Below, one piece after another: positions 1 to 12,676 of a DNA stretch of 64,000 bases. The number at the start of each line of letters is the position of its first letter. Within the stretch, counting starts at the first letter, position 1. The translations under genes and the position numbers were made by a program. The notes under the pieces were generated by a model. That model made no database searches. It saw only the letters and a program-made list of their open reading frames with translations, and was not told where the DNA came from. Source of the DNA: Hybos culiciformis (taxonomy: Eukaryota; Arthropoda; Insecta; Diptera; Hybotidae); NCBI GenBank assembly GCA_964007475.1, contig OZ023274.1:62001-126000 (forward strand). The letters are read 5' to 3'.

Positions 1-1241
1 GTCAACAGAATTTTTTATAGTACCACAATTGACAACAGTTCGAACGGATCGATCACAACATCATCATTTACAAATTGCCGGTCGTCCAATACAAAACCAA
101 AAACCAGTTCTAATATTAGCACCGCGTCCTAATGCAACAACAACAACAACGGCGAATACACCGCCAACAATTATTAGTACAACAGCTCATTTAACTGGTC
201 TTCGCAAAGATGCCTGGGTTATTCCAGTGCTAGTGTTGGCATCAATATCAATGTTTATGATGGCTGCATTTGAAATTTTCGTATTGTACAAGGCGTGGAA
301 AACTTCACCATCGAGACGTCATTTATTTTTAGGACAAATGCTATTACTCGGATTATTTGCATGCTCCGGTTTGGGTGCAATAATAACAGCAACACCATCA
401 ACTTTATCATGTGGAACAATTAGATTTGGTGTTGGTGTTGCCTATGCATTAGTATTTGCTGCTCTATTAGTGAAATGTGTATTTTTGATAAGTTTAAATG
501 GTGGAGTTTATTTACCAGCTCCTTATCAGGCATTGCTACTACTTTTCGCAGTACTAATACAAATTGCCATAGGTACTCAGTGGTTGATGACAACACCACC
601 AGAAGTACAAAGCTTCAATATACCGTACGGTACACAAATTAGTGGTGGCAAATTTTCAATGCTAATAACTTCATCAGATCTACCCCGATTGCATGGTCAA
701 CAGATTGCTTTGTGTAAAACACATTTTTCTGATCTCTTGCTCTCACTAATTTATATATTTTTTTTAATTGTATTTGTTGCCATTTTGGCAATTAAGTCAC
801 GTGGAATTCGTGATAATTATCGAGAAGCTACTTATATAGGTTTGGCAATTGGTGGTGCTATTCCAATTTGGTTGGGATGGACTTTATGCGGTTTGGCGGT
901 AGCAGAACGCCATAAAGATGCATGCACTGCATTTGGATTAGTTGCTACGAGTGCAACAGTTTTTTTGGTTATGTTTATGCCGAAAGGTAGACAATTGGCA
1001 GCTATTGGCAAAGAAGGCCTGTACGTTGAAGATCGTGAAGAACAATTTAGTTCTTTATCTAGGGCTGGCAGTGGATATTCACCATCATTTTTCCATTTTA
1101 AACCAATAAAATATGGTGTTATGGGACAAGTACAAACAACTTCTACAACAAATCCAGTACATCATCATCAGCAGCAGCAGCTGCATACAAATAATAATTC
1201 AAGCTCGAAACATGCTGCTGCTGCAGCATTAACAGGAGGAG
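1..1241 (+). CDS. Class C (family 3) GPCR, seven-transmembrane exon, 5' partial
   Basis: The frame (codons from base 2) is open from the window edge to 1241. From the TTG at 29, a Thr/Asn/Pro-rich extracellular stretch with an N-glycosylation site (PNAT) precedes seven hydrophobic segments at about residues 62-87, 99-120, 130-156, 166-187, 233-255, 267-291 and 300-317. Family marks are Cys in TLSCGT before TM3 and Cys in IALCKT before TM5 (the class C disulfide pair), AIKSRGI plus NYREA after TM5, and FMPKGRQL after TM7. The tail is low complexity (HHH, QQQQ, AAAAA). The exon ends AG|GTTAGT in phase 1; reading through the donor would stop at once at 1244-1246. A ligand-binding domain must lie upstream if present. 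From memory it resembles the insect orphan group that includes Drosophila CG32447 and boss more than true mGluRs, so I give no symbol. An alternative exon start is an AG at 19-20. The receptor fold is near certain; the subfamily is inferred. Confidence 0.88.
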
Positions 1242-3577
1242 GTTAGTTATTTTGGCTTAATTTTATTGGGTTTTATTAGTAGGAAGAAAAATAGAAAAAT
1301 TTTGTAAATTTTTTTATTTTTATTTCAAGTGAAAGTGAAATTGTTTTCTCAGCAGCAATATTAATTATTGTTTACTTTGAAGGGAAAATATATTTTTCCA
1401 CGTAGGTATGTGGAAAAATATTAAAAACTAATAAAGAAATTGCTCATCAAAAATTGATTACACTTCACAAAAAAACAACAAAAACACACAAATAATAAAA
1501 TGAACTATGGTTTTTGAATAAATGCGAGTATGTACTGCAAATTGAATCTAATGCCTTGTTCACACTTCGCTAATTTAACATGTTCGAAAGGAGTTAAACA
1601 TCTTTGGAAAATCGACCGTTCAAACGATGTTTTTCATATGTTAACATGTTTAGCACTGTCAGATAAAGAATTTCAAATAATACCGGAGATAAGCTCAAAG
1701 GAACTGACGCGCCCAAAAAAGTTAAAATATATGAAGTTGTGTCAAGGTTAAAGACTCGCGCGTCATTTATCTTGAGTGTATCTCCACCTTTATAAAATTT
1801 CAAAGTCAAAAATGACATACCAAGTAAAAATTAATGCATACTAAATATTGCCTAACATAATATTATTCAAAAATTACTCGTTCATCCCTGAAAATTAACA
1901 TGTTTTTGTAGAAACATGTTGAAGAACGTGTTTCTATTTCAATTTTTTTACTATGAAAAAACAACATCAAAAACACCAACGGAACATGTTCGTCGTCCGA
2001 ACCTCAAATGCAATAATACTTATTTTGCTTCTTGGATTTCTTTTTGTGAAATTTTTATTTTTTGTGATAAGTTGCAAACGTTTTTTGTCCAAAACATCGT
2101 CAATAAGTTTACAATTTAAGGTAATTTGATTATGCACGTCCTTTTTAACATTTTTTTCACTTCAGAGTAGTACACTGACATGATGAAACATGTTAGATTC
2201 GTTCAGTATACAAATTTTGGACTATAAAAATTAAATTACGCCTTTTGCTTTCCCACACACTCCTCAATCAATATATGTAGTTGTTTTGGAAAAACTTTTA
2301 AAAATTTTATACCACATACATTTTCCCATAGAGTTTATTAACATTATTAATTAAAATTATTGAGATCAGTGTGCTATAATAGTTTCAATTGAAAAGAAAT
2401 AGGAACATTAATCATTTTTATTAATCAATAATGGCTAATATAAAACAAAAAATTAGTTTTGATTGATTTTTATTAAAAAAAAAAGAAAAAGTCACAAATA
2501 TGTAATGCAGTTTTAAGCTAAAAAAATTTTTTATTTACTTACCATATATTTTGAAGTAGTGAGAATAATATTGACAGCTAGATAATTTGGAAACTTTTTT
2601 TTTGATTACTCTGCATTATTTCTCTTTTATAACTCTAATGCACAAAATTGTGAAATTGCCTTTAAAAAGAACCAATCTATAAGATTTGTTATAATACAAG
2701 CTCGGCAATTTAGGTTCTTAAAATGTTAACAGCAAAAAATTTACCCCTGGTTTTAATTACGACTTTAATTTTTTAATAATTCTATCCATATCCTTCCATA
2801 ATTTGTCTTATAACAGTTCATTTACACAACATACAAATAGTATTTACAGTGTTCTGGCCTGGAAAATATATTCACAAATCCACTGAACTATCACTGTTAT
2901 ATTACCTTGTAAATTTACGTTTAAAAAAGCTTAAGTGTTAACTTCTAATAAATTTATTATGTTAGTAATATTTTTTTATTTTCTTTAACGTTTTTCCAAG
3001 AAATTTTCATGTTTTATATAATTTTTGATTTTGTGTAAGCCTTATATGCAGTTGCATAAATTTCATTTAATCTAATGCGTTAATAATTTCATAACCCGAA
3101 TTAATTTTTTTTTTGTAAATTCAAAATGTGAAATTAAATCAAAAATTAAAATGAAAATATATCATATATAACATTGTAGGTATATGTAAATAGAAAATTT
3201 ATTATTATTATGCACATAATAAAACATTATTTTAATTATTATAATATTAATAAGTATACAATATTTTATAGAAAAGAGTTAATGATCTTGTTACATATTT
3301 TGTATAAAGCGTAATTATATTAAAAAATGCTGAGTTCAACTAAATTCAATTATTTTTCAACTTAATAATTGTTACCAAGATAAATTTCGAAGCAAGTATA
3401 AGATCCTAGCTATCTTTTGAAGTTTTTTATAACGTTTTTCTGTTTTTGCTTTTCGGTCTGAGGCGCCAGACGAGTTTTGGACTATTTTCTTTTATCCAAT
3501 TTTTTAAATTATATATGGTGCGAAACTAATACATTTCTAGTTGCTTACCCATGGGCTGATTTTTTTTTGATTTTTTT
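1242..3577. other. Intron 1, left part, no gene
   Basis: A/T-rich intron with no credible exon. A small hairpin lies near 1386-1420 (ATTTTTCCACGTAGGTATGTGGAAAAAT). Between about 1570 and 2195 the palindrome AACATGTT recurs at least five times (near 1577, 1641, 1912, 1985, 2187), hinting at an eroded element I could not bound. The short ORFs here look random. Confidence 0.6.
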
Positions 3578-4447
3578 TTATTAAAGTTACCAAATCACTA
3601 GGAGGGATACCTTTTATACTTAAAAAAGTATGGATTTGATAATGGGAACAGGAAGTTTAAAAAGTAGGACAGTTAGTAGGTAATCATTTACACTCTTCTT
3701 AAAACGGTGCAAGTCGTAAATCAAGCGTCCGCCAGCCGTCTGGAACAGTTTTGACGAAATATGGGTGTGACGTTGAAGCGTACGTGTTTGGCGTGAAACT
3801 AATTGAAGTAGAGGAAGTAGGGCCTTTACTTCCAGGGAACACGTATCCGTTTCTACATGGTATTTATAGAAAATGGAAAGTGAGCCTACATTACGACGGT
3901 GATTGAGTGATGTTAAAGAGCTGGTGGTTTGGTGATCGTTGATCAATCTAATAGCTCTTCTCTGAACTTTGTCCAGGTACTCAAGATGGGTTTTAGGAGC
4001 ACCACCATCAGCGCATATATGCGAATTGTGTTCTAATTTCTGTGGTATGTAGGATTTGTAAATATTTAAGAGATCACAGGGGAAAAAGTATTGTTTACAT
4101 CTTTTTAGAAAACCAAGACATTTCGCTGCGTTTTTTGCAGTTTCGAAAATATGGACTTTCAAACTTAGATCGGAAGTTATTTTCGAGCCTAAAATGTCAA
4201 GGCTCCCAGATTTTACCAATACTTTCGCCTTGAAAAGAAAATTGGGGATGAAAATTTAACAGCTTTCTAGAAATAAGACAGCATTGGGTTTTGGATGCGT
4301 TAAACTCAACTCTGTTGAGAAGACCCCATTGTAAAATTTTGGAAAGGTCGTGATTTATGCTACTTTACAAAAAATTGCGTTTAGTAGTAACAGAATTTGA
4401 AAATGCTGATTTCTATTAATAAAATCTTAGCATGCTACCAAGTTACT
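3578..4447 (-). mobile_element. Non-LTR retrotransposon (LINE), 5'-truncated copy 1
   Basis: Read on the minus strand, this is the 3' part of a LINE. It encodes the reverse-transcriptase C-terminal region (LDILGSKITSDL, AAKCLGFLKRCKQYF, LLNIYKSYI, THLEYLDKVQRRAIRLINDH, HRRNVGSLSIFYKYH, GRLIYDLHRFKKSV) and then a short 3' UTR ending in an A-rich tail at about 3578. It is closely related to the copy at 28845-31062. It starts abruptly at about 4447, so it is 5'-truncated. Compared with the other copy it lacks about 85 bases in the 3' coding part near 3752, and it carries small frame breaks. The fold is typical of jockey/I-group elements; I cannot fix the clade. Confidence 0.85.
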
Positions 4448-4517
4448 ACGCGTCCTTATTTACTCATATTATACGCACTCATATTATACTACGCGTCCTT
4501 ATTTACTCATATTATAT
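4446..4517. repeat. Short direct duplication at LINE 5' junction
   Basis: A 28-base stretch beginning CTACGCGTCCTTATTTACTC occurs twice, at about 4446 and 4490, with a partial third piece between. It abuts the truncated LINE end and may be a scar of insertion or repair. Confidence 0.6.
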
Positions 4518-4519
4518 TG

Positions 4520-6818
4520 CTTTAGAGATATATTTTTATATAAAAAGCTTATGAACAATACTTAGAGCAAAGATAAATTTTTTTGTTTATATTTTGCAAA
4601 CTTTCTGATTAGTGTTTCAAGTCTTTTAAATAAAAATTTTCAAACTTCTATACAAAAAGAACATTGAAAAAATTAATTCAATATGACAAAAAAATTTTAA
4701 ATTTGTAAAGTGTTTAAAATTCATTCTTTTCTTTTTTTATTGAATAAAAAATTGCGATATTTTTCAAATTTCTGCCGTGTCATTTTGTTTTGAACCATTA
4801 AACATTGAGGGGAAAACGATGAACTAGAATATTCTGATTGACCTTGAAATATTGAAAAGTTATTAATTTTGTTTAAAAAAATTATTAATTTATTATTAGT
4901 TTTATATTTTGATTAATTCTATAACGATCTAACTCAACTAATTTTTAAACTATAATAATAATGGTGAGACAAAAAATAATCACAATTCATGGTTCAAATC
5001 TCCTTTAATTCTATACTTACATATAATTTTTTTTTGTTGATATATGATTAGAATTATTATTTTATCGCATAAGTAAAAAAAAAGTTTTTAAATAATGATG
5101 TCTTTCTATGACAGAATAATTTAATAAATGGGTTTTCGTTTTCACATTATAATATAAATATGCATTTTTTTTGTTAATGTTTTTTTTTTTTGTAAAAAAC
5201 AGTTTTTTTTCGTCGTTTGCATTCTTTCAGAAAGTAAATATACAGTTATAACATAGTTTTTTCAGAAAAAAAAAACTTTTAAACAAAAAAAAATTCTGAA
5301 AAGCAAGCTACTTCTGCTTTGGCAATCGTATTACACCAAAGAATTGATTTTTTAATTCACCTTTTTTTTCTATTTCTCAAAGTTTCTAATCTAGAAGGTT
5401 GAAATTTAAAGGTCCTAATTTAGAATAAATATTTTTGTAGAAAATTCGTAAGGTTAAATTTATAATTTTAAGTAAATATTTGGTATATTTTTCAACTAAA
5501 AATAGCCTGCAATTAGAATAAATTTTCTACCAGTTTTAATGTTAACTTTTGAAAAATATACAGGTACATATTTTTCATTATATAGAAAAGACCGATATAG
5601 GACCCTGGACATCGGTCTTAACTCGATTTGGTCGTGTCTAATTCTTTATATCATTTTTTATTTCATCATTTATTATCATTTATTGATAGGTAGATTTATT
5701 TATAATACAAAGTTTAATTTATTTTTATCTAAAAAAAAAGCTATTATAAAATTTTTAAATCAAATTCATAATTCAAATCAAATTCGTAAGACAAAATTGA
5801 GGAAAAAACACGGCCTCAAGTGTGGGTGGTCGGATTTTATTGTCGAATTCGGAAAATTCTGTTTTTGGTAACTGTAAGTGTTTTAAATTCTTCTTCAAAT
5901 TCAAATTGCTGTTCTAAATCTTTTGTTTTCAATATTATACAATTATCAGGTTTCCGTCTCAAGTTTTTTGTATTAAGCACATGTACATATTTTTAGAACT
6001 TGTCGAAATTCGTTTCAATTTTAAAAGTAAATAATTCGAATTGAATTCACAAATAATGTTCGATTCTTCCTCGTCCTTTGCTTCTAAATAAGATTCAAAG
6101 AATACAGGAAACTTATCTTTAAAAAAAAATCGTGATAATTGAAAACTTTTCGAATAATTACGAATAAAAAAAAGATAAATACAACTCAAAGCTTACAAAA
6201 TGTAATTTATTTTTCAATTACATAAATTTAACATCAACATAAAGAAAAAATATTACGACTAATTTTTTGTTTTTATTTTATTTTATTTTTTCAATTTATT
6301 AGAATCATAAATCGAAGAAAAAAAAGGCATATCACTCTAATTGCGTCAAATGAATACGATAAAGCTGCTAGTCATAACTTAAAAGAAAACAAATTATCAT
6401 ATCTTATAATGGAAAATATGTATGAAAAAAAAAAGTTTTTTCTTCATTTTAATAATTATAATTATTAAAATATATTTATTTCCGTCTTTTAAATTAAGTA
6501 CAACTTAAAAAAATTATAAATACCCTTTTTCTTCTTCTTTAATTTATGTTTAACTTTAACACATGATTTTTTGCCCTAAATTTTATGTTGTAGAAATATT
6601 GAAAAAAAAAAAATTAATTTTAAAAGAGAACTTCAAAAATAGAAAAAATATTTGGAACGATTTTGATGAACAGAATTCATAAACATAATTTTTGTTTTGT
6701 TTTGCTGCAGAGTTGAGTTGAATCAAAATCAAATTTCTATCCTAAATATTTTTTTTTCATTATTATACAGTTTTAAGATTTCTGTCTGATTATCATTGAC
6801 TTATCATGGAATGAAGGG
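4520..6818. other. Intron 1 stretch, no gene
   Basis: Very A/T-rich with many homopolymer runs. The ORF-like stretch at 5539-5871 has no family resemblance. A slightly GC-richer piece at 5585-5640 (GACCGATATAGGACCCTGG) and another at 5810-5870 may be repeat debris. I see no exon, tRNA or bounded element. Confidence 0.5.
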
Positions 6819-7667
6819 CTCCGTGAATTATCGCATAATGTCATATCACATAATTTTTAAAATGACTTATCGCATAAATTTTTTTTATGAGATAATTCAT
6901 TTAAAAACGAAATAGCACATAAATTGAAAAATGAATTATCTCATAAAAAATTATTTTTATGTGATAATTCATTTTAAAATGAATTAGTACATAAATTAAA
7001 AAATGAATTATCTCATAAAAAATTCGAACAAAAATTTTATGCACTAATTCATTTTAAAGTGAATTATCACATAAAAAATATTTTTTGCTATTTATGCACT
7101 AATTCGTTTGAAAACGAAATAGCACATAAATTTATATTTTCATATTTTATGAGCTAATTCATTTTAAAATGAATTAGTGCATAAAAACATAAAAAAATAC
7201 GAATTATCACATAAAAATTGGTTTGTATGAGATTATGCACTAATTGATTTAAAACGAATTATCGGATAAGCTTACGAAAAGCGCATACCTCCGATTGTTC
7301 TGAAATATTGCTCTATTTTATTTGGAAAAGATAACATTTTTTTTCTTTTTTCGGAGCGCTACGCGCGAATCGAATGGGACGCGGTAGCGGTCCTCTATCA
7401 TGCACAATATCTTTTTCATACATTTTGTGCGGACAATTTTCTCTTTTATCCGATTTGGCCTATTTTATGTGGAAAAAGTGTTTCGAGGAACGGGGGACGG
7501 CCGCCGCCTCCCCCGAACCCCCTAGGGCTTTTTTTTTTTGGCGCGCTTCGCGCGAAGCGAATGGGACGCGCTAATTACTGGAAGTACATGAATTATTTCA
7601 TAAAAAAAATATGTGATAATTCATTTTAAAAATTATGTGATATGTCATTATGCGATAATTGACGGAG
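6819..7667. repeat. Foldback palindrome-array element A1
   Basis: The ends are inverted over about 45 bases (left begins CTCCGTGAATTATCGCATAA; the right end at 7667 is its near-complement GACGGAG). Inside, the word GAATTATCACATAAAA and its complement, with variants (GCACTAATTC, GCACATAA), alternate in both orientations. This creates many short palindromes such as ATTCATTTTAAAATGAAT. A GC-rich core occupies 7350-7570. No target duplication is clear and no coding capacity is seen. Confidence 0.8.
7350..7570. other. GC-rich core of foldback element A1
   Basis: This segment is sharply GC-rich in an A/T-rich window. It contains a block around GGGGGACGGCCGCCGCCTCC (about 7490), CCCCCTAGGG, and GCGCGCTTCGCGCGAAGC near 7541. 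Part of it recurs at 59345-59425 and at 8302-8375, and a more diverged part (CATACATTTTGTG, then a GATTTGGCCTATTTT motif) recurs in the cores at 36950 and 40330. The 66-codon ORF it contains is not protein-like. Confidence 0.75.
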
Positions 7668-8746
7668 TCATTATTTGTGCACTAATTCGTTTGAATACGA
7701 ATTAGCGCATAAATCTGCATTTTTAAAATTTATGCACTAATTCGTAAAAAAACGAATTATCACATAAAATGTGTTTTTTGGTTTTTATGTGATAATTCAT
7801 TTGAAAACGAAATAGCACATAAATTCTAAAACGAATTATCGCATAAAAAAATTTTAACGAAAATTTTATGCACTAATTCATTTAAAAACGAATTATCACA
7901 TAAAATTTATGAGATAATTCATTTATTTTCAAATTCATTTTGGTTTTATGTGATAATTCGTTTTTAAATGAATTACTGCATAATCTCATACAAATCGATT
8001 TTTATGTGATAATTCGTATTTTTTTTATATGTTATGACATTATGCGATAATTCATCTCACCGATAATTCATTTTAAAATGAATTAGTACATAAATTAAAA
8101 AATGAATTATCTCATAAAAAAATTCGAACGAAAATTTTATGCACTAATTCATTTTAAAGTGAATTATCACATAAAAAATATTTTTTGCTATTTATGCACT
8201 AATTCGTTTGAAAACGAAATAGCACATAAATTTATATTTTCATATTTTATGAGCTAATTCATTTTAAAATGAATTAGTGCATAAAAACATATGAAAAAAT
8301 ACAATTTTCTCTTTTACCCGATTTGGCCTATTTTATGTGGAAAAAGTGTTTCGGGGAACGGGGGACGGCCGCCGTTTGAATACGAATTAGCGCATAAATC
8401 TGCATTTTTAAAATTTATGCACTAATTCGTAAAAAAACGAATTATCACATAAAATGTGTTTTTTGGTTTTTATGTGATAATTCATTTGAAAACGAAATAG
8501 CACATAAATTCTAAAACGAATTATCGCATAAAAAAATTTTAACGAAAATTTTATGTACTAATTCATTTAAAAACGAATTATCACATACAATTTATGCGGT
8601 AATTCATTTATTTTCAAATTCATTTTGGTTTTATGTGTTAATTCGTTTTTAAATGAATTACTGCATAATCTCATATACAAATCGATTTTTATGTGATAAT
8701 TCGTATTTTTTATATGTTATGACATTATGCGATAATTCGTCTCACC
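7668..8746. repeat. Foldback palindrome-array elements A2 and A3 (partial duplicates)
   Basis: These use the same word as A1. Two right ends (GACATTATGCGATAATTC near 8031 and near 8721) show two units, about 7668-8060 and 8061-8746. Blocks are duplicated: about 7690-8040 resembles 8375-8740, and about 7000-7190 of A1 resembles 8080-8285. A shortened core fragment lies at 8302-8375. The structure implies repeated internal duplication or conversion. Confidence 0.7.
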
Positions 8747-8749
8747 ATA

Positions 8750-9904
8750 AATACTAAGTTTACCTAATTTTTGATTATGTTAATTTCAAAAACAACAAAA
8801 TTAAAAAAAGTAAAAATAAAGCTAATTAAAATATCATAATATTGTTTTTCTACCTTAAACAGACTTCACAGTGGGATGACCTTATCTGAACATATAGAAA
8901 TAAATACTTTTTGTTGAAAAAAAACACATAAAACGTGAACTTTGAACGAATCTAGAAAATTTAAAAAAGTTTATGTTAAGTAAGTTATTAAATAATCTAA
9001 AAATTTTAAGGGGAATGAATCATTTCTGTTTTTTTTTTTTGTTTCCACCAAATTAATTTGGAAATATCTACATTATTACGATAGAACAATTTTTTTTTTA
9101 ATTAATAGGAAATCTGAAAATTCATTATACTTTTTGCGTACTTTTCAAAACTCTGCTTTATTTCAAGCAGATTTTCCTCATAAAGCTTACTTGTGAATGT
9201 GAAGCTTAAATTCGAAGAAAAAATGTCGTTTTCAAAAAACCTATATCATCTCCCTTAGAATCAAAATTAATATTAAACTCTGAAAAAGGATAGATAGTAA
9301 TTTAGTCTGCGTATTATAAACGCGGTAATAATTCTTTCAAATTTAAATTAGTATTTTGTAGTTTATGTTATTTATAAACATTAATCACAACTATTGACCA
9401 AAAAATGGTATAAAAATCTAAATGTTAATTAATGAAGAAGTTCCATTCAAACTATATAAAAAAAATAAATAAAAACAACTATAATAATTGAAAAATTTTA
9501 ATTTATTCTTATTATTCTTCATTTCAACCATGAATCAATCCGTTAAACTTAACAGTAAATTTATTATTTCTGTTCTGTTTTTCTTAACAAATTAATTTCT
9601 TTGGAAATATTTAATTTGATTCCAAACAATTGTATCCAGAACATATATTACGTGGAAATTAAAATTTATTTATCAAATTTGACAAAAGAAATTTTTTTTA
9701 AATTTTTTATGCCATAAATGGATACCTAAATCATTAATAATTTTGCTCTTATAATTTTTAATTATTCCGTAAGATTGTCTCCTAAATGTTACTGAAATTA
9801 CAATCAATTTTATTGGAAAATATAATGTCAAAACAGAAATAATTCCAATTATTTTCTTTTTGTTGTAATTCATAGTTTTTATTAAATCTTTGTTTGTATT
9901 GAAT
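8750..9904. other. Intron 1 stretch, no gene
   Basis: A/T-rich sequence without a recognisable exon, RNA or bounded element. The 66-codon minus-strand ORF at 9673-9873 looks random. Confidence 0.5.
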
Positions 9905-10577
9905 AGGCTCCGAAACTACTGAACCTGTTTGAAAAATACTTTCACTGTTGGGAAGCTACACTATCCCCGAGTGACATAGGCTATATTATATTTTCAAAAA
10001 AATTAGGAATCGTTACTAAAACTACAACAAGGAAGGGCCGGTTTGGAAGGTAGGGGCAGGTGGGAGGGGCAGATTGGGAGGTGCAGATGGGAAGGGCAGA
10101 TGGGAGGGTCAGATGGGAGGGGTAGATGGGAGGGGAAGATGGGAGGGGTAGATGGTAGGGGCTGATGGGAGGGGCAGATGGGAGGGGAGGATGGGAGGGG
10201 AGGATGGGAGGATGGGAGGATGGGAGGGGAGGATGGGAGGATGGGAGGGGCGGATTGTAGAGGTGGATGGAAGGGGTGAATGGAAGTGGCGCAAGGGGCG
10301 GAAGGGAGGAGCGTAAGGGTAGGGGCGAAAGGGATGAGCCGAAGGTAGGGAGAAGATGGGAGGTGAAAGGGAGGGGCGAAACGTTAGGCGGAAGGGAGAG
10401 CGGAAGAGAGAGGTGGAGGGGAAATGGCAAACGGAAGGAGCAAAGAAAAGAGGAGGCTATATAGAAAATCTACAAATTTTGTGAAAGCTTTGGCATGCGT
10501 TTCACAAAAATACAAAATAGTGTTTAGATATTAATGTAAGTTCGGCACTCTCGTATGAAACCGGGTATTTCGACTAG
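9905..10577 (+). mobile_element. Helitron-like element, non-autonomous
   Basis: It opens with GGCTCCGAAACTACTGAACC and AGCTACACTATCCCCGAGTG, segments I recall from widespread insect repeats associated with Helitrons. It ends TTTCGACTAG followed by T at 10578, the CTRR end plus T flank expected for Helitrons and identical in its last ten bases to the end at 46541. The 5' end is not defined. The middle is filled by a purine-rich minisatellite. No Rep or helicase is encoded. Confidence 0.5.
10022..10450 (+). repeat. G-rich purine minisatellite
   Basis: About 430 bases of degenerate 10-12 base units around GATGGGAGGGG; nearly all purine on the + strand and rich in GGG/GGGG runs. It is a plausible G-quadruplex or triplex former. 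The 149-codon minus-strand Pro/Ser-rich ORF is a by-product of the repeat. A weaker, related purine tract lies in the Helitron at 11700-11790. Confidence 0.9.
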
Positions 10578-10579
10578 TA

Positions 10580-11635
10580 AAACAATCAATCTAAATCATA
10601 AATTCTAATCAGGATTATACAAACATTACATTACATACCAGTGAATGTAAAGGTAATATTTGAAAATGTGATCTATGCAGGAATTTTAGGAGTCATAATA
10701 ATTTACTCTACCAATCTCAATAGCAAAAGATAAAATAATTTTCTTTCCAAAACATCATGAGTCGCTTCACACCTTTACAATATTATTTCTATGAGTTTTT
10801 TTATTGGAAAAACATTTCTTTGAACTAAATTTTGTACATAATAATTTTCAAGAACCTACACAACAAATTTTTATTGTAATTGAAGTTAAAAATTTCGAAA
10901 TAAGAAAGAAAGTTTTTTTGTTTGATTTTTGATATACTGCATGTTTGAAAAATATTAAAAAGAAAAAAATGTAATGCTTGGTAAGGTTTTTTTTCTTCGA
11001 AGTTAATGAGAGAAAAAATGTATGGTTAATTTTTCTTCTTACATTAAAAATCATATAACACAAAATTTTTTTTTTTTTATTATGGTTTTAACCTAAATTT
11101 TTACATGTTGTTTTATTTTATTATTCGCTCAGTCGGATTAAGATGATGTTTTTTTTTATTTTAGATTTTTTTTTGTATGTAGAAAAAGTGTTAAGGTTAA
11201 TTGTAATCGGGGGCAAAGAAATTAAAAGTACTTTTTTTATTATTTTATTTTAATTTTCATAAATTTCATTTTTAAAAAAAAAGAAATTTAAAAAAATGTA
11301 GGTATGTGTTTATAAAATTTTCTCAATAATTTTTTTTTCGAAGCTTACTTTTTTTAAGTAAGTTTTTTTTTTAAATTAAATTAAATGTTAAAATTTTTTT
11401 AAATGTTTGATAAAATAAATGAAAGTACCAATTTAATTGATTTTGAATTTATTTTTAATATTTTTGTTGATACACTTAAAAAAAAAAAGTTTGATTAAAA
11501 AAATATCAACAACAAAAAGCCGCAAACAATTTTTTTTTTACCATAATCTTTATTTACTGTTTATTCAACTTTTATTATGCCAGTTACTAAATTTTATTAA
11601 GGTATATACTTTTGGAGAAAAATAAGATGTTCTTA
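10580..11635. other. Intron 1 stretch, no gene
   Basis: A/T-rich with long T runs; no exon or bounded element seen. Confidence 0.5.
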
Positions 11636-11834
11636 TCTATTATATAAAAATTAATGTATGTCTCTGTGTTTGTCATTTATGCATTCCTAAATTGTTCGAC
11701 GGAAGAAGGGAGGGACAGAATGGAGATACAGAAGAGAGAGGCAGAAGATAGTGGCAGAAGATAGAGGCAGTAGGGAGGGGTAGATCGATTTTTTTTTATA
11801 TTAAAAGAATAGTGCAGCACGACGAGTCAGCTAG
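11636..11834 (+). mobile_element. Short non-autonomous Helitron
   Basis: It starts TCTATTATATAAAAATTAAT after an A and ends GACGAGTCAGCTAG before a T, matching Helitron rules (5' TC, 3' CTAG, insertion between A and T). It is 199 bases long with no coding capacity and has a purine-rich centre. The 3' end resembles the common insect Helitron end GTCAGCTAG as I recall it. Confidence 0.72.
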
Positions 11835-11839
11835 TCTTT

Positions 11840-12676
11840 GTAATAAATTTGCATTGCAATCGCTTTCAAGCATTAAAAAATATATAAAACCAATTAACCT
11901 TTAAAAAAAATTAATCTTGTAGACCAAAACTGGAAAAAGTCAAACTTTTATCTTCAGAATTATATACAAAACATGAATCCAATGTCGAAATAAAAAGATT
12001 GGATCAAATATAATATTATTGACAGGAAATAGTTCCAGTTCTTCGCTATGACAATCGTAAAATTCACATACAATAATATTCAATTTGAACTTTACAAAGC
12101 TCGAGTGATTATCAAGTAAGACAACCATTCCTTTGCTTCGATTAATTAAAATGCTTCAAATTAAAAAAAATGTAATTTGATCAATTAGGTACATACTTTT
12201 TATGTTTTGTGAACTAGAAATTTCTTTTCAAAAATGTCGAACATTTTATAGATACAAACAAAAATACTCTTAGTAATTTGCGAGGTAATTTGTTTTCAAT
12301 ATAAAAAAATATTGGAAATTTTTCCTACTACTCTGAAGTTTACGACCACCGTAAAAAATCGGATTAAAATTTATATTTTCTTCAATAAAACATTTGAATT
12401 GAAAAAAAAAAGGTATTAAAAATGGAATTTATTTATTCAAAATCTTTAAAAATATATATATTTCACAAATTTTATAAAAAAAAACTATTTTGCAAAGTTA
12501 CATTTTGTTATCTTTTTGCATCAGAAAAAAATATTTTTTTTCTGGTTTCTGTCTTTTGATTTAGAGAGAATCCTTTAAAAAAAAAAGATGTACATATATA
12601 CTCTTTTTTGATAAAGAGCTTTACAATAAAAACATAAATAAAAACAAATATTGCACAACCAAATCTTTAAACAAAG
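11840..12676. other. Intron 1 stretch, no gene
   Basis: A/T-rich. Immediately left of 12677 it would be the 3' UTR of the candidate minus-strand exon. No other structure seen. Confidence 0.45.

Noticed and set aside
5539..5871. 110-codon ORF with hydrophobic segment
   Set aside because: Phe/Ile/Tyr/Lys bias from T- and A-rich DNA; no family features or splice context.
9981..10430. 149-codon Pro/Ser/Leu-rich minus-strand ORF
   Set aside because: It is the complement of a purine minisatellite; all frames on that strand are open and repetitive.
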